Below, one piece after another: positions 50,341-58,909 of a DNA stretch of 64,000 bases. The notes below the pieces were generated by a model. It was not told the DNA's origin and did not search any database. It saw only the letters and a program-made list of their open reading frames with translations. Made by a program: the position numbers and the translations under genes. How positions within the stretch are numbered: position 1 is the first letter of the stretch; each line of letters starts with the position of its first letter. This DNA comes from Chitinophaga sp. Cy-1792 (GTDB lineage Bacteria > Bacteroidota > Bacteroidia > Chitinophagales > Chitinophagaceae), in NCBI RefSeq assembly GCF_011752935.1, contig NZ_VWWO01000002.1, forward strand, positions 1,302,001-1,366,000. Reading direction: 5' to 3'.

Positions 50341-51063
50341 CTACGGTAATCTGGCAGCTAATTTCTCAGGCATATATTTTAATACCTGGTGGATGAATTT
50401 CCATTTGATACCAGGTACGATGGTGAAGCCAGTGCCGGCGTTTACGATGGCGCTGGCGATGAAGGCGGGCTCCATCAGCAGCGATTCCGGCAGGTCTAGC
50501 CCGGCGGTCATCTTACTACGTATATAACCCGCTACGATGACATTTACGATCACCTTTCTGGCAAACAGGTATTGGCGCAATCCGGCCAGGTATTGGGTAA
50601 ACGCTGCTTTAGTACTGCCATACACGAAATTGCTCTTTCTTCCTCTCACACCGGAGAGGGAAGAAAGTCCGATGATCCGTTCCAGGCGCGTGTTTTCGCG
50701 GTCACTGATGATGATATTGATAATGGAAACAGCGCCGGCATAGTGGACCTGCATCATGCGGTAACTGCCTGCCCAGCTGATCAGCGCTTCGTCGTTGGTG
50801 ACCTGGAAGCCGGCAGCATACACGACGATATGTGGTTTTGCCGGCAATGATGCATAAAACTTTTCATGTTCCTCAAATGCAGTGGCATCGAAGTAGCAGA
50901 TAGAGAGCTGGCCGGTGGGCGCATTTCTTGCCGCCATAAATGCGGCTATGTCAGTAGTGCTGCGGGAGGCGGCTATCACCTGGTAGCCTTTATCCAGGTA
51001 AAGGAGGATGGCTTCTTTCGCTACATCGGAATTGGCACCGAGTACCAGAACAGTTTTGGGCAT
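50341..51063 (-). CDS. SDR-family oxidoreductase
   Basis: ATG 51063 chosen: the Rossmann motif follows at once (MPKTVLVLGANSDVAKEAILLYLDKGYQVIAASR). 240 residues. Atypical NAD-binding GANSDVA in place of TGxxxGxG, but the catalytic Y-x-x-x-K is kept (FVYGSTKAAFTQYLAGLR) and S (GLSSLSG) precedes it. This is the lineage of the SDRs resembling short-chain dehydrogenases of sugar or polyketide pathways (for example the DprE2-like group), so the substrate is open. It is 78 bases downstream of the MFS gene. Confidence 0.88.
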   Translation of the reverse strand: MPKTVLVLGANSDVAKEAILLYLDKGYQVIAASRSTTDIAAFMAARNAPTGQLSICYFDATAFEEHEKFYASLPAKPHIVVYAAGFQVTNDEALISWAGSYRMMQVHYAGAVSIINIIISDRENTRLERIIGLSSLSGVRGRKSNFVYGSTKAAFTQYLAGLRQYLFARKVIVNVIVAGYIRSKMTAGLDLPESLLMEPAFIASAIVNAGTGFTIVPGIKWKFIHQVLKYMPEKLAARLP

Positions 51064-51141
51064 AGAGTCAGTTATGGATAGTAAAAATAGGGAATAGAAC
51101 GGAGGCACCAATGCCTGCTGCATTATTAAATTGAAAAACAA

Positions 51142-52575
51142 CTATGCATGGTTCATCAGGGTTTCCTTATTAGTTGTTGCTTTAGCAGGCAGATATGCCA
51201 GCATGAGCGCCACCATGAGCAGACAACCAATACCTGCACTGAGGCCGTAACGCAGGGCGAGGGCATATGTCTGCGGCACAGGTCTGGATTCCACTACTGC
51301 AAAGAAGATCCCGCCAATGATACTGATACCCAGTCCGGAAGCAGTTTGCTGAAAAGTAGAGAAAATACCGGAAGCCGCACCGGCATCTTCCACCGGCACA
51401 TTATCTAACACAATATTTAACAGAAACGGCAGTACCAATCCATTTCCCAGGCCATACAGGGAGATGAATAATACCGTCAGGTAAGGATGCTGCGGGTCAG
51501 TGCCCACAAATATATGCAGCAGAAAAGCCAACAGGATGATGAGCAGCCCCATTTGCAGGACACGCCTGCCGTAGGTTACCAGCAGGCGGGAAGCCATCAC
51601 AGAAGATAACATAAATAGCAGTGCATGTGGAATAAAACAGGCGCCACACGCCAGCGCTGAAAGCCCCAGGCCTTTTTGCAGGAATACCGCCATCATCAGT
51701 AAATAGGCGGTATGTAGCATGAAGTGAAACAATACTGCCAGCAGGCCTATATTGAACGCGGGCTGTTTGAATAGCCGGAGGTTGATCAGTGGTTGACGGC
51801 CGGTCCTCATTTTTTTCTTTTGCAGGAAGATAAAGACAGCCATCAGTGCAATTGATAGAACCGGCAGCCCCAGGCTCCACCATGGCCAATGCTGTTCTCT
51901 GCCTTCGGTAATGGCATATATCAGACATCCTAATGATGCCGTCAGCAACAGTGCGCCGGAATAGTCAAATTGTACCTGTGTTGTCTTTTCTGTTTCATGC
52001 AGATACCGGTGAATGGCCCACATAGCGGCTATTCCTACCGGCAGGTTGATGAAGAATATCAGCCGCCAGCCTGCAATGAGGAAAGCTGTTTCCGCCAGAT
52101 AACCTCCCAGCATTTGCCCGATGATGGCAGCAATACTTAAGGTGATGCCGTACCACCCGATGGCTTTGGCCCTTTCTCCGGCATCCGGGAATAGAACCTG
52201 TATCAGGGAAATGGACTGCGTGACCATAAAAGCGGAACTTACACCCTGTAAAAAGCGTGCAATATTCAGCTGTGCGGGCGTCTGACATACTCCACAAAGG
52301 CAGGAGGTAAGTGTAAACCAGCACATACCCCAGAAAAAAACTTTCTTTTTACCAAGATAATCACCTGCTCTGGCGCCTGTGATCAGAAAACAGGCACTTC
52401 CCAGCAGATAAGCAGCAATGACCAGCTGAATTTCGCCATCAGAGGCATGTAAACCTGATTGAATGGCAGGTATGGCAATGTTGATGATAAAGATGTCGAT
52501 GACATAAAGTAGTGGTGCGGTCAGGACAATAAGCAGTGCATACCATTTGTTGATGGTAGAGGTAGTGGGTGTCAT
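51142..52575 (-). CDS. MFS drug exporter, 14-TMS EmrB/QacA type
   Basis: ATG 52575 chosen (MTPTTSTINKWYALLIVLTAPLLYVIDIFIINIAIPAIQ, the DHA2 start with D-x-x-I-x-N-x-A-x-P); the upstream 45 residues are not family-like. 477 residues, about fourteen transmembrane segments. Motifs: GDYLGKKKVFFWGM (motif A) and LNIARFLQGVSSAFMVTQSISLIQVLFPDAGERAKAIGWYGI (motif C region). Exports hydrophobic compounds with protons. It lies 35 bases after the Ada gene, so an alkylation response may include it. Confidence 0.92.
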   Translation of the reverse strand: MTPTTSTINKWYALLIVLTAPLLYVIDIFIINIAIPAIQSGLHASDGEIQLVIAAYLLGSACFLITGARAGDYLGKKKVFFWGMCWFTLTSCLCGVCQTPAQLNIARFLQGVSSAFMVTQSISLIQVLFPDAGERAKAIGWYGITLSIAAIIGQMLGGYLAETAFLIAGWRLIFFINLPVGIAAMWAIHRYLHETEKTTQVQFDYSGALLLTASLGCLIYAITEGREQHWPWWSLGLPVLSIALMAVFIFLQKKKMRTGRQPLINLRLFKQPAFNIGLLAVLFHFMLHTAYLLMMAVFLQKGLGLSALACGACFIPHALLFMLSSVMASRLLVTYGRRVLQMGLLIILLAFLLHIFVGTDPQHPYLTVLFISLYGLGNGLVLPFLLNIVLDNVPVEDAGAASGIFSTFQQTASGLGISIIGGIFFAVVESRPVPQTYALALRYGLSAGIGCLLMVALMLAYLPAKATTNKETLMNHA

Positions 52576-52610
52576 AAAATTATTATAGTGGGTTAGGGGA
52601 GAGAAAGTAA

Positions 52611-53651
52611 TCAGCTGTTTGCCTTTTCGAATTCCAGCAGCCAGCTTTTGCGCCAGATGCCACCGCCATAGCCGGTGAGCGATCCGTCGGTGCCAATAAT
52701 ACGGTGGCATGGGATGAGAATGGAAATCTTGTTCATACCGTTGGCATTGGCCACTGCACGGATAGATTCCGGCCTCTTCATATCAGAGGCAAGGCCTTTG
52801 TAGGACTGGGTAATGCCGTAGGGCACCTGCTGCAATGCCTGCCATACCGACTGCTGAAATGCAGACCCCGGTGTAAACAATGGTACAGTAAAGGTTTTGC
52901 GTGAACCTTCGAAATAGCTTGCCAGTTCCGATTCTAACCTGGCAAAGTGGGGGTTATCGCCCTGAACAATGGTGGCATTAAGTGTTTTAGCAAGATATTT
53001 GAATTCCGTTTCCAGCATTTTCCTGTCTGTAAATTCGAGCAGGCAGATTCCTTCCGCTACGGCGCAGGCATACATTGTACCTAAAGGCGTTTCCAGTCTT
53101 TTGAGATCTATTACTCTTTGGGTTTTGCTTTTTTTGGGAGATACGCCGAATATGTTTTTAAAGGAATCACCGAAACCACTGAGCGATTCAAATCCTGCAT
53201 CATAAGCCGCTTCTGTGACGGAATCGCCCTGCTGGATCTTCTTAAAGGCAGCGTTGATCCGTAACATACGTTGGTAAGCATGAAAGGTGATGCCGTGGTT
53301 TTTCATGAACCAACGGCGGATATGGTGTGGCTCAATGCCTCTTTTTATCAGGTCTGCGTCTTTGTATTTTTTGCCCGGGTCAGCAGCAATATCCTGCAGT
53401 AGCAGCCGGATCTCTTCCGGTGTCTGGTTAAGCATTTCCAGTGGCTGGCAAACTTTACAGGGTCTATAACCTTTGAGGATACATTCTTTTGCTGTGTGGT
53501 AGAATTCCACGTTTTCCGGTTTGGGTTTCCGGGCGCGGCAGGAAGGCCGGCAGAAGATCCCTGTTGTTTTTACGGCAGTAAAAAACACGCCTTCAAAGGT
53601 TTCATCCTTTTCAACAGCAGCCTGGTACATTCGGTCAAAACTCAGTTCCAT
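52611..53651 (-). CDS. ada: Ada: bifunctional alkylation-response regulator / O6-methylguanine methyltransferase
   Basis: 346 residues in three parts: an N-terminal Ada zinc domain with C34, C38, C65 and C68 (GIFCRPSCRARKPKPENVEFY; RPCKVC), which accepts methyl groups from phosphotriesters; an AraC-type helix-turn-helix with RRWFMKNHGITFHAYQRMLRINAAFKKIQQGDSVTEAAYDAGFESLSGFGDSFKNIFG; and a C-terminal methyltransferase domain with the active cysteine C315 in ILIPCHRIIGTDGSLTGYGGG. Arrangement and lengths match E. coli Ada (C38, C69, C321). It can methylate itself and then activate repair genes. Next on the same strand is an MFS exporter gene. Confidence 0.97.
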   Translation of the reverse strand: MELSFDRMYQAAVEKDETFEGVFFTAVKTTGIFCRPSCRARKPKPENVEFYHTAKECILKGYRPCKVCQPLEMLNQTPEEIRLLLQDIAADPGKKYKDADLIKRGIEPHHIRRWFMKNHGITFHAYQRMLRINAAFKKIQQGDSVTEAAYDAGFESLSGFGDSFKNIFGVSPKKSKTQRVIDLKRLETPLGTMYACAVAEGICLLEFTDRKMLETEFKYLAKTLNATIVQGDNPHFARLESELASYFEGSRKTFTVPLFTPGSAFQQSVWQALQQVPYGITQSYKGLASDMKRPESIRAVANANGMNKISILIPCHRIIGTDGSLTGYGGGIWRKSWLLEFEKANS

Positions 53652-53788
53652 TATCGATCATTTAAATTTCTTCCACAAAAGTATCGGTACCATGCCCAAC
53701 AGACAACCGGAAAATTGACAGGTATTTTTTTTGTGCGCCAAAAATAATGAATGAGTAGTGGGTATTTATATATACTAAAAATTCAATA

Positions 53789-54136
53789 TTATAAGTCGTT
53801 CCCGGTAGTAAAAACCAAGCAACCAAACAGGGTAGTAGCCAATGGGTTGGAGTAGATAATTATGTTTTCCACTCCATTATCAATGGAGTCTGACAGGAGG
53901 ACGGGCTCCTGCGTTGCTTCAAGCGATCGGATAGTTGCCCGGATGCTGTTAGCCACTACCGGGTCCAGCGCCGGATTGTTTGCCCTGATAGTAAATACCT
54001 CCATAAACTGCCCCCTTTCCAGTTCAAACCAATGGTAGCAGGATGAACTATTTAAGGGGAAGAACTTCGATGCTATTGCCGGGTGTTGCGTTAACAGCAG
54101 TAATCGGATTTTTTCCAGTCGTTCTTCGTTTGTCAT
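53789..54136 (-). CDS. Hypothetical protein
   Basis: 115 residues, no signal peptide or membrane segment; predicted mixed alpha/beta (EERLEKIRLLLLTQHPAIASKF; MEVFTIRANNPALDPVVANSIRATIRSL). No recognised domain. Codon use is like the neighbours. It is isolated between the Ada and DUF6580 genes. Confidence 0.5.
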   Translation of the reverse strand: MTNEERLEKIRLLLLTQHPAIASKFFPLNSSSCYHWFELERGQFMEVFTIRANNPALDPVVANSIRATIRSLEATQEPVLLSDSIDNGVENIIIYSNPLATTLFGCLVFTTGNDL

Positions 54137-54183
54137 TTACACGAATATACTGTTTATGCTGCCTCTTTGTATTAAAAGAAAAA

Positions 54184-54202
54184 CCCCACGCTGTACGTGG
54201 GG
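54184..54202 (-). terminator. Hairpin terminator of the DUF6580 gene
   Basis: CCCCACG (54184-54190) pairs with CGTGGGG (54196-54202); the A run before it (plus strand) is a U tract on the minus strand. Confidence 0.75.
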
Positions 54203-54239
54203 GCTAATGTCTTTCTATCTCCTTAAAGAATGCCGGATG

Positions 54240-54830
54240 CTAAATCCATTTCCAGGTATAACCCGCTCCCGGAGCAGATAATATGGTGGTTCTCTCTACA
54301 ACATAATAGGCGCCAAATAGAATACCGCTGTAAAACAGGTTGCTAAGGATCGTGCCTTTCAGGAATGGCAATCCCATGATATAGCAGGTCAGCAAGCCAT
54401 TTGACGTATGTGGGTACATATTGGTACCGGCCCATACGCCGAAATTGGATACCAGGAAGAACAGTATTCCTGCGCCTATGCCCATCAGCGCTATTCTGGA
54501 TACTTTGATCGTTTTACCAAACAACAGGGCAGAGAGCAGTGGCACGATGGCATATACGGCATATTGCCAGTAGAAGCCATCATAAAACCATACAAAATGA
54601 TCGAAATAGGCGGCGTATACAATGTTGTTGATCAGGAGATCACTGATCCAGATAGAAGCAATAGGAATGATAAAGGCCCATATTTTCTTTGCAAATAGCG
54701 CACCGCCGAAAATACCTATGGCCAGCATAGGTGCAAAGTTGGGTGGATGGGGCAGGAGCCTGGATACCGCCGCGAGCAGGATAGATACTGTTACGGTGAA
54801 GAAATTCAGTGTCAGTGTTTTAGTATTCAT
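54240..54830 (-). CDS. DUF6580 membrane protein, ECF S-component-like
   Basis: 196 residues with about six transmembrane helices; opening LTLNFFTVTVSILLAAVSRLLPHPPNFAPMLAIGIFGGALFAKK and VSNFGVWAGTNMYPHTSNGLLTCYIMGLPFLKGTILSNLFYSGILFG are the DUF6580 signature. The family resembles small-molecule-binding S components of ECF transporters; a cobalamin or precursor role is inferred from its position at the end of a B12-riboswitch operon. No ECF ATPase genes are in the window. A hairpin (54861-54900) separates it from the preceding DUF5074 gene, so it may be read only by read-through or from its own promoter. Confidence 0.8.
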   Translation of the reverse strand: MNTKTLTLNFFTVTVSILLAAVSRLLPHPPNFAPMLAIGIFGGALFAKKIWAFIIPIASIWISDLLINNIVYAAYFDHFVWFYDGFYWQYAVYAIVPLLSALLFGKTIKVSRIALMGIGAGILFFLVSNFGVWAGTNMYPHTSNGLLTCYIMGLPFLKGTILSNLFYSGILFGAYYVVERTTILSAPGAGYTWKWI

Positions 54831-54860
54831 AACCAGCGTTGCTGTTTTGATAAAAAAATA

Positions 54861-54900
54861 ACAAAGGAGGTTACCGCAATGTTCCGGTAACCTCCTTTGT
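54861..54900 (-). terminator. Hairpin between the DUF5074 gene and DUF6580 gene
   Basis: ACAAAGGAGGTTACCG (54861-54876) pairs with CGGTAACCTCCTTTGT (54885-54900), with A/T tracts around it. Probably ends most transcripts of the B12 operon. Confidence 0.8.
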
Positions 54901-54920
54901 TTATGCTTAGGCCTGTTTCA

Positions 54921-56267
54921 TTAATTGAATGACCAGGTGAAGAACGTACCTGCAGGGAAATGCGTATAATTCTTGTAGTTAGCGCTTAAAGCTGCTTTGC
55001 CGCTAAAGTTGAATACACTGGTGTTGTTGATCAGGAAGTCCCAGCCATACGCCTTGATGGTATTCAGGTATACTTCGCCGGTGATTGGATGCACTGCGAT
55101 GTTGTTGTAAACGATGTTGGCATTTTCTACCATTGTTTTAGCATCTACCATAAATTCGGTGGTATTTAAGCTGAAAATATGGCGGTAGATTTTAGTGCCG
55201 GCGCCGCTGAAATACAGGGTGTCGCCTTTTGCAGTGATACCAGGGGTAGCACCGAAACCAGCGCTCAGGCTACCTGTACTGATTTCATTTGCCTTAATCA
55301 GTGAGTAATCCCTGTAGTTGATTTTAGAAATTTTAGATGGAGAACCGGTGGTAGAAACATAGATATTGCCGTCGCTGGCTTTCACTACACCACTAACGGA
55401 AGCCTTCATGTCCAGGCCATAGCTCAGGGTATCTTTATTTGCTTCCACTACATAAACTTTAGTGCCGGCGGCAGCAAAGATTTTGTTGTTGGATACAGCC
55501 ATGGTCATTTTTGATGCAGATTTGGAACCTTTGATAAAGGTCAGCACTTTCGTGGTAGAATTAAATCTGTATAAACCATTGTTGTCGCGGATGATGATAT
55601 TCTCTTCGTCCAGGGCTGCCACGTGGGTAGGCCAGCTGAGGGTAGACAGCTCATCATTGTAGGCCGCTTCTTTTTTCAGTGTTTCCGCATTGGCAACTAC
55701 GAGCAGGCCGTCGTTGGTAAACCCGGTACCCACTGCGTTCTTCTTGCCATTCTGTGAAATGATATAGATTTTATTACGCAGGATGAACAGGTCTTGTGCT
55801 ACGTTGCCCAGATCGCTGCTATTCACTCTGAAGTAAGCGCTATCAGTTACCACACCTTTAGGGCTGATGAATACCAGGGATCCGTTTTCGGTGGTCATGT
55901 TACCTTCGTTCAAGACGAATGTACCGAATTTGTATTTTCCGTATACGGTGATGGTAGACTGTGAAGTCACCTGCTGACCATTTTTAACGGCTGTCAGGCC
56001 GATGGTATGATCGCCCAGGCTGGTTGAAACAAATTTGAAGATAGAATCGGTTACTGCTGCATCTTTTCCATCTACAGACCATGCAAAGGTGCTGCCTGCA
56101 TCCGCTTTTGCCTTGAATGTCAGGGTGTCTTCCTGTGCTACGCTGGTCTGTGCCTGCAGATTTACAATTTCCGCTGCACCAGGTGTAGGTAATGTTGAGT
56201 CTTTCTTAGAGCAGGATACGGCTCCGATGGCAATGACTGCCCCCACTGCTAATACGCTTTTTTTCAT
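54921..56267 (-). CDS. BtuG-like surface lipoprotein (DUF5074, with PKD-like N-terminus)
   Basis: 448 residues; lipoprotein signal with Cys 19 in AVSCSKKD, where the following charged residues fit surface export in Bacteroidota. After a PKD-like segment (FKAKADAGSTFAWSVDG...SLGDHTIGLTAVKNGQQVTSQSTITVYGK) comes a beta-propeller of DUF5074 type: FVLNEGNMTTENGSLVFISPKG, NVAQDLFILRNKIYIISQNGKKNAVG and repeated strand units to the C-terminus. Bacteroides BtuG proteins of this family bind B12 at the cell surface with very high affinity and pass it to BtuB. It is the second such gene in this operon. Confidence 0.8.
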   Translation of the reverse strand: MKKSVLAVGAVIAIGAVSCSKKDSTLPTPGAAEIVNLQAQTSVAQEDTLTFKAKADAGSTFAWSVDGKDAAVTDSIFKFVSTSLGDHTIGLTAVKNGQQVTSQSTITVYGKYKFGTFVLNEGNMTTENGSLVFISPKGVVTDSAYFRVNSSDLGNVAQDLFILRNKIYIISQNGKKNAVGTGFTNDGLLVVANAETLKKEAAYNDELSTLSWPTHVAALDEENIIIRDNNGLYRFNSTTKVLTFIKGSKSASKMTMAVSNNKIFAAAGTKVYVVEANKDTLSYGLDMKASVSGVVKASDGNIYVSTTGSPSKISKINYRDYSLIKANEISTGSLSAGFGATPGITAKGDTLYFSGAGTKIYRHIFSLNTTEFMVDAKTMVENANIVYNNIAVHPITGEVYLNTIKAYGWDFLINNTSVFNFSGKAALSANYKNYTHFPAGTFFTWSFN

Positions 56268-56345
56268 ACTTTTTTGTTACTGCTTGTTTGTCTCTAGATG
56301 AATAGTTGGTGATATAAGAAGGAGTTAAATAACTCCAATAAATAC

Positions 56346-57869
56346 TTATTGTGTAATCGTTGCAATATTATTTCCCAGCATATGCAGGTCTTCGCCGCGG
56401 CCTACTTCTGTTGAGTTTTCGCCCAGCCAGCCGTTTTCCTGGTTTACGCCGCTATATATTTTTACGAAGTCGATACCCGGGAGATTTACTTTTTTACCAT
56501 TTTTATCGATGGCCCAGTCGATATCAATTCCTGAGTTGTCATGAGCGTTCGGGTAATTGTCTACATAGCCATAGCGGTATGCATACAATACAAAGTAGCT
56601 GCCTGCGCCGCTTTCATCGATACCATTGTTGGCCAGGCGTATACCCTTGAACGTTAGTTTGTCGTCTTTCACCCATGCAGGATAGTAGCTCTGGTTATGG
56701 TAAGTATTTTTGATCTTATAACCTTGCTGTCCCTGGTTATCTGTCCAGCGGATATAATTGCTGATGGTGGTATAGCCGTCTGTAACTTCGCCGGGTGTTT
56801 CTGTTGTAGGGCGGTAGTAGGTCATTTCGTAGCTACGGAATGTCCTGGTGTCCAGTTTGGCGGCCACGGCATTGCTGTACCATGGCTCGTTTTCAGCGCC
56901 GAAGTTGCCACTGCCTTTAATCTCGTACCATTCATCGTCGTCAGGTTTCCCGTTTTTATTTTTGTCGTAGGCTACCATGATAATGCCTGGCTCGCAGCTG
57001 CCGCCGAAAGGTGCATCCGGGCGTGGGTTGCTGTTGGCGCCAAAGGCGTTGCCGTAAATTCTGAAATCGCGTCTGCCGGCAACGTTGACGATGGTATGGT
57101 CAAATCCAAGCACCACGTAACCGCCCCAGCCGCCTAAGGTGATCAGGTTGGCATCTTCTCCGATCAGTTCTTTACCTGCTTTTGTTACCATGGTTTCGTA
57201 GGTATCACCTGCCACATATTTAGGCAGGTCATTTACAAACTGGCCAGGGGCAGGGAGGAAGTCGAATACCTTTGCTGTATATGGAGATTGCGGATTTGTT
57301 GCCTGTTTCGCTGTGATCAGCATGGTATCCACCAGGGTACCGGAGGAAACCCTCAGCTGATAGGTGCCTCTGTCGACCGTACTGAACTGTGCGGTAGTGG
57401 TGCTGCTGTCTGTCAGCCTGTAAAGTGTGGAAGGGCCGGATAACACTTCCCATTTCAGGTCGGTTTTGCCGGCGAATTTCTGGGAGGCTTCCAGCGTTAA
57501 AATTGAATTGGTGCTGATCTCCCAGTTGAGGTATCTTCCGGTGGTAATGGTTACCACTTTCTGGATGATGTTACCGCGGTTAAATGCCATTACGATCAGG
57601 TTGTAAATGCCTGGATCGGCAGGCGCCTGAAAGTTAAAGGAGAGGCCGTTAGCTGCACGCTGGCCATTGACGAGCCATACCAGGGAATCTACTTTGTTGT
57701 CGATGGTAGGCTTCAATAACAGGTCATTTTTTATCACCACATAATATGCCGAATCCAGTCCTGCTATTACAGGTGGTGCGTCCGGAATTTCTGCATCCTC
57801 TTTCTTGCAACTGCCAATTAAAAATAAAATGCAGGCTGAGTAAATGAGCGATTTTAATTTATTATTCAT
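56346..57869 (-). CDS. PKD-like cell-surface lipoprotein, paralogue 1
   Basis: ATG 57869 chosen: it gives a lipoprotein signal MNNKLKSLIYSACILFLIGSC with Cys at residue 21. 507 residues. N-terminal Ig/PKD-like repeats (VDSLVWLVNGQRAANGLSFNFQAPADPGIYNLIV), then a beta-sandwich domain ending in a motif AYDKNKNGKPDDDEWYEI (calcium-binding-like). The same motif and overall layout occur in the protein at 58910-60385, so the two are paralogues. They flank the DUF4465 gene within the B12 operon. A surface accessory role in cobalamin capture is inferred. Confidence 0.75.
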   Translation of the reverse strand: MNNKLKSLIYSACILFLIGSCKKEDAEIPDAPPVIAGLDSAYYVVIKNDLLLKPTIDNKVDSLVWLVNGQRAANGLSFNFQAPADPGIYNLIVMAFNRGNIIQKVVTITTGRYLNWEISTNSILTLEASQKFAGKTDLKWEVLSGPSTLYRLTDSSTTTAQFSTVDRGTYQLRVSSGTLVDTMLITAKQATNPQSPYTAKVFDFLPAPGQFVNDLPKYVAGDTYETMVTKAGKELIGEDANLITLGGWGGYVVLGFDHTIVNVAGRRDFRIYGNAFGANSNPRPDAPFGGSCEPGIIMVAYDKNKNGKPDDDEWYEIKGSGNFGAENEPWYSNAVAAKLDTRTFRSYEMTYYRPTTETPGEVTDGYTTISNYIRWTDNQGQQGYKIKNTYHNQSYYPAWVKDDKLTFKGIRLANNGIDESGAGSYFVLYAYRYGYVDNYPNAHDNSGIDIDWAIDKNGKKVNLPGIDFVKIYSGVNQENGWLGENSTEVGRGEDLHMLGNNIATITQ

Positions 57870-57937
57870 TTTGTCAGATTGATTGTCATTAGTAAATCCC
57901 TGGTTAAGAAAGCCGGGCATTCATTTAACTTACCGTA

Positions 57938-58861
57938 TTACAATGTCACGGAGACGTTGTCCATACAAACATAGGCTGGCGTATTTAAGCCATAGGAACC
58001 ACTGTCGTTGCCTTCAAAGTTGAATTCAACGCGTGTAACGGTGCCTAAGTCTGAGATGTCGAAGTATTTCCATGTAGTAACCGGACCTTCAACAGCAACA
58101 CCACCACTGTACCTTGCCAGGTATATTTCAACCGGGTCGCCGTTATTGGTAGGGGTACTGCCATTAAAGCCATAGGCCAGTAATTTCAGGTAACCTGCTC
58201 CGCTGGCAACATTTTTCAAAGGTTTTGAAAAAGTATTACCGTTCAGAATCACACCATATGTGTACGAAGAAAGGCAAACGTACATGCCGTTTACCTGTCC
58301 GCTTCCACTGGTGAAGTTCATGGTAGGGCGGGTAGCATAGGTATTATTGTAGAAGTCTACATATCCAAACATTACAGCGAAATTGCTGCTGCCACCATAG
58401 CCGCCGTTTTTGGAGCCACTGGTACCGCTGTAAACGCTGCACTGATTGAGATAGGAATACCACCAGTCGCCGGTTTTGCCTGGTATGTTGGCCTGGTAGT
58501 TCCAGTCGGAAACAACAAAGCCGCCATCCCAGTAATTTACAGGCGTAGCGCCGCCGGCACCTTTGATGGCAAATTTCAGATTACTAGGTGAATGGGTATA
58601 GGGCGCAATCTGCGTGCCTCCCCAGGTAGCATATGCATTATCACCATAGGAGGTCGTGTCAGCCATATAGCTGCGACTAAGTCCTTCGAAGGTGATGGTA
58701 TAAGTGGTCGACAATAAGGATTTTGCTCCGGCAGCACTGGTTTCCACCGATTGGGCTGGCACCGGTGACAAATCATTCTGCTTGGAACAGGAAGCTGCTA
58801 CAAATACTACAAAACAAAGGATTGCAGCTGACAGGGTTTTACTAAATCGGGTTCTTTTCAT
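57938..58861 (-). CDS. DUF4465 surface lipoprotein, BtuH-like
   Basis: 307 residues with a lipoprotein signal (LCFVVFVAASC-S, Cys about residue 25). Body of DUF4465: YTITFEGLSRSYMADTTSYGDNAYATWGGTQI, then FVVSDWNYQANIPGKTGDWWYSYLNQCSVYSG, and the end YFDISDLGTVTRVEFNFEGNDSGSYGLNTPAYVCMDNVSVTL, the family's conserved C-terminus. BtuH proteins of gut Bacteroides, also DUF4465, bind cobalamin on the surface next to BtuB/BtuG. The gene lies inside the B12-riboswitch operon, which supports a BtuH-like function. Confidence 0.85.
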   Translation of the reverse strand: MKRTRFSKTLSAAILCFVVFVAASCSKQNDLSPVPAQSVETSAAGAKSLLSTTYTITFEGLSRSYMADTTSYGDNAYATWGGTQIAPYTHSPSNLKFAIKGAGGATPVNYWDGGFVVSDWNYQANIPGKTGDWWYSYLNQCSVYSGTSGSKNGGYGGSSNFAVMFGYVDFYNNTYATRPTMNFTSGSGQVNGMYVCLSSYTYGVILNGNTFSKPLKNVASGAGYLKLLAYGFNGSTPTNNGDPVEIYLARYSGGVAVEGPVTTWKYFDISDLGTVTRVEFNFEGNDSGSYGLNTPAYVCMDNVSVTL

Positions 58862-58909
58862 TTGTTGAAAATTTTGGGTTTGATATTAAATCGGGTAGCC
58901 CGGCTTTCT

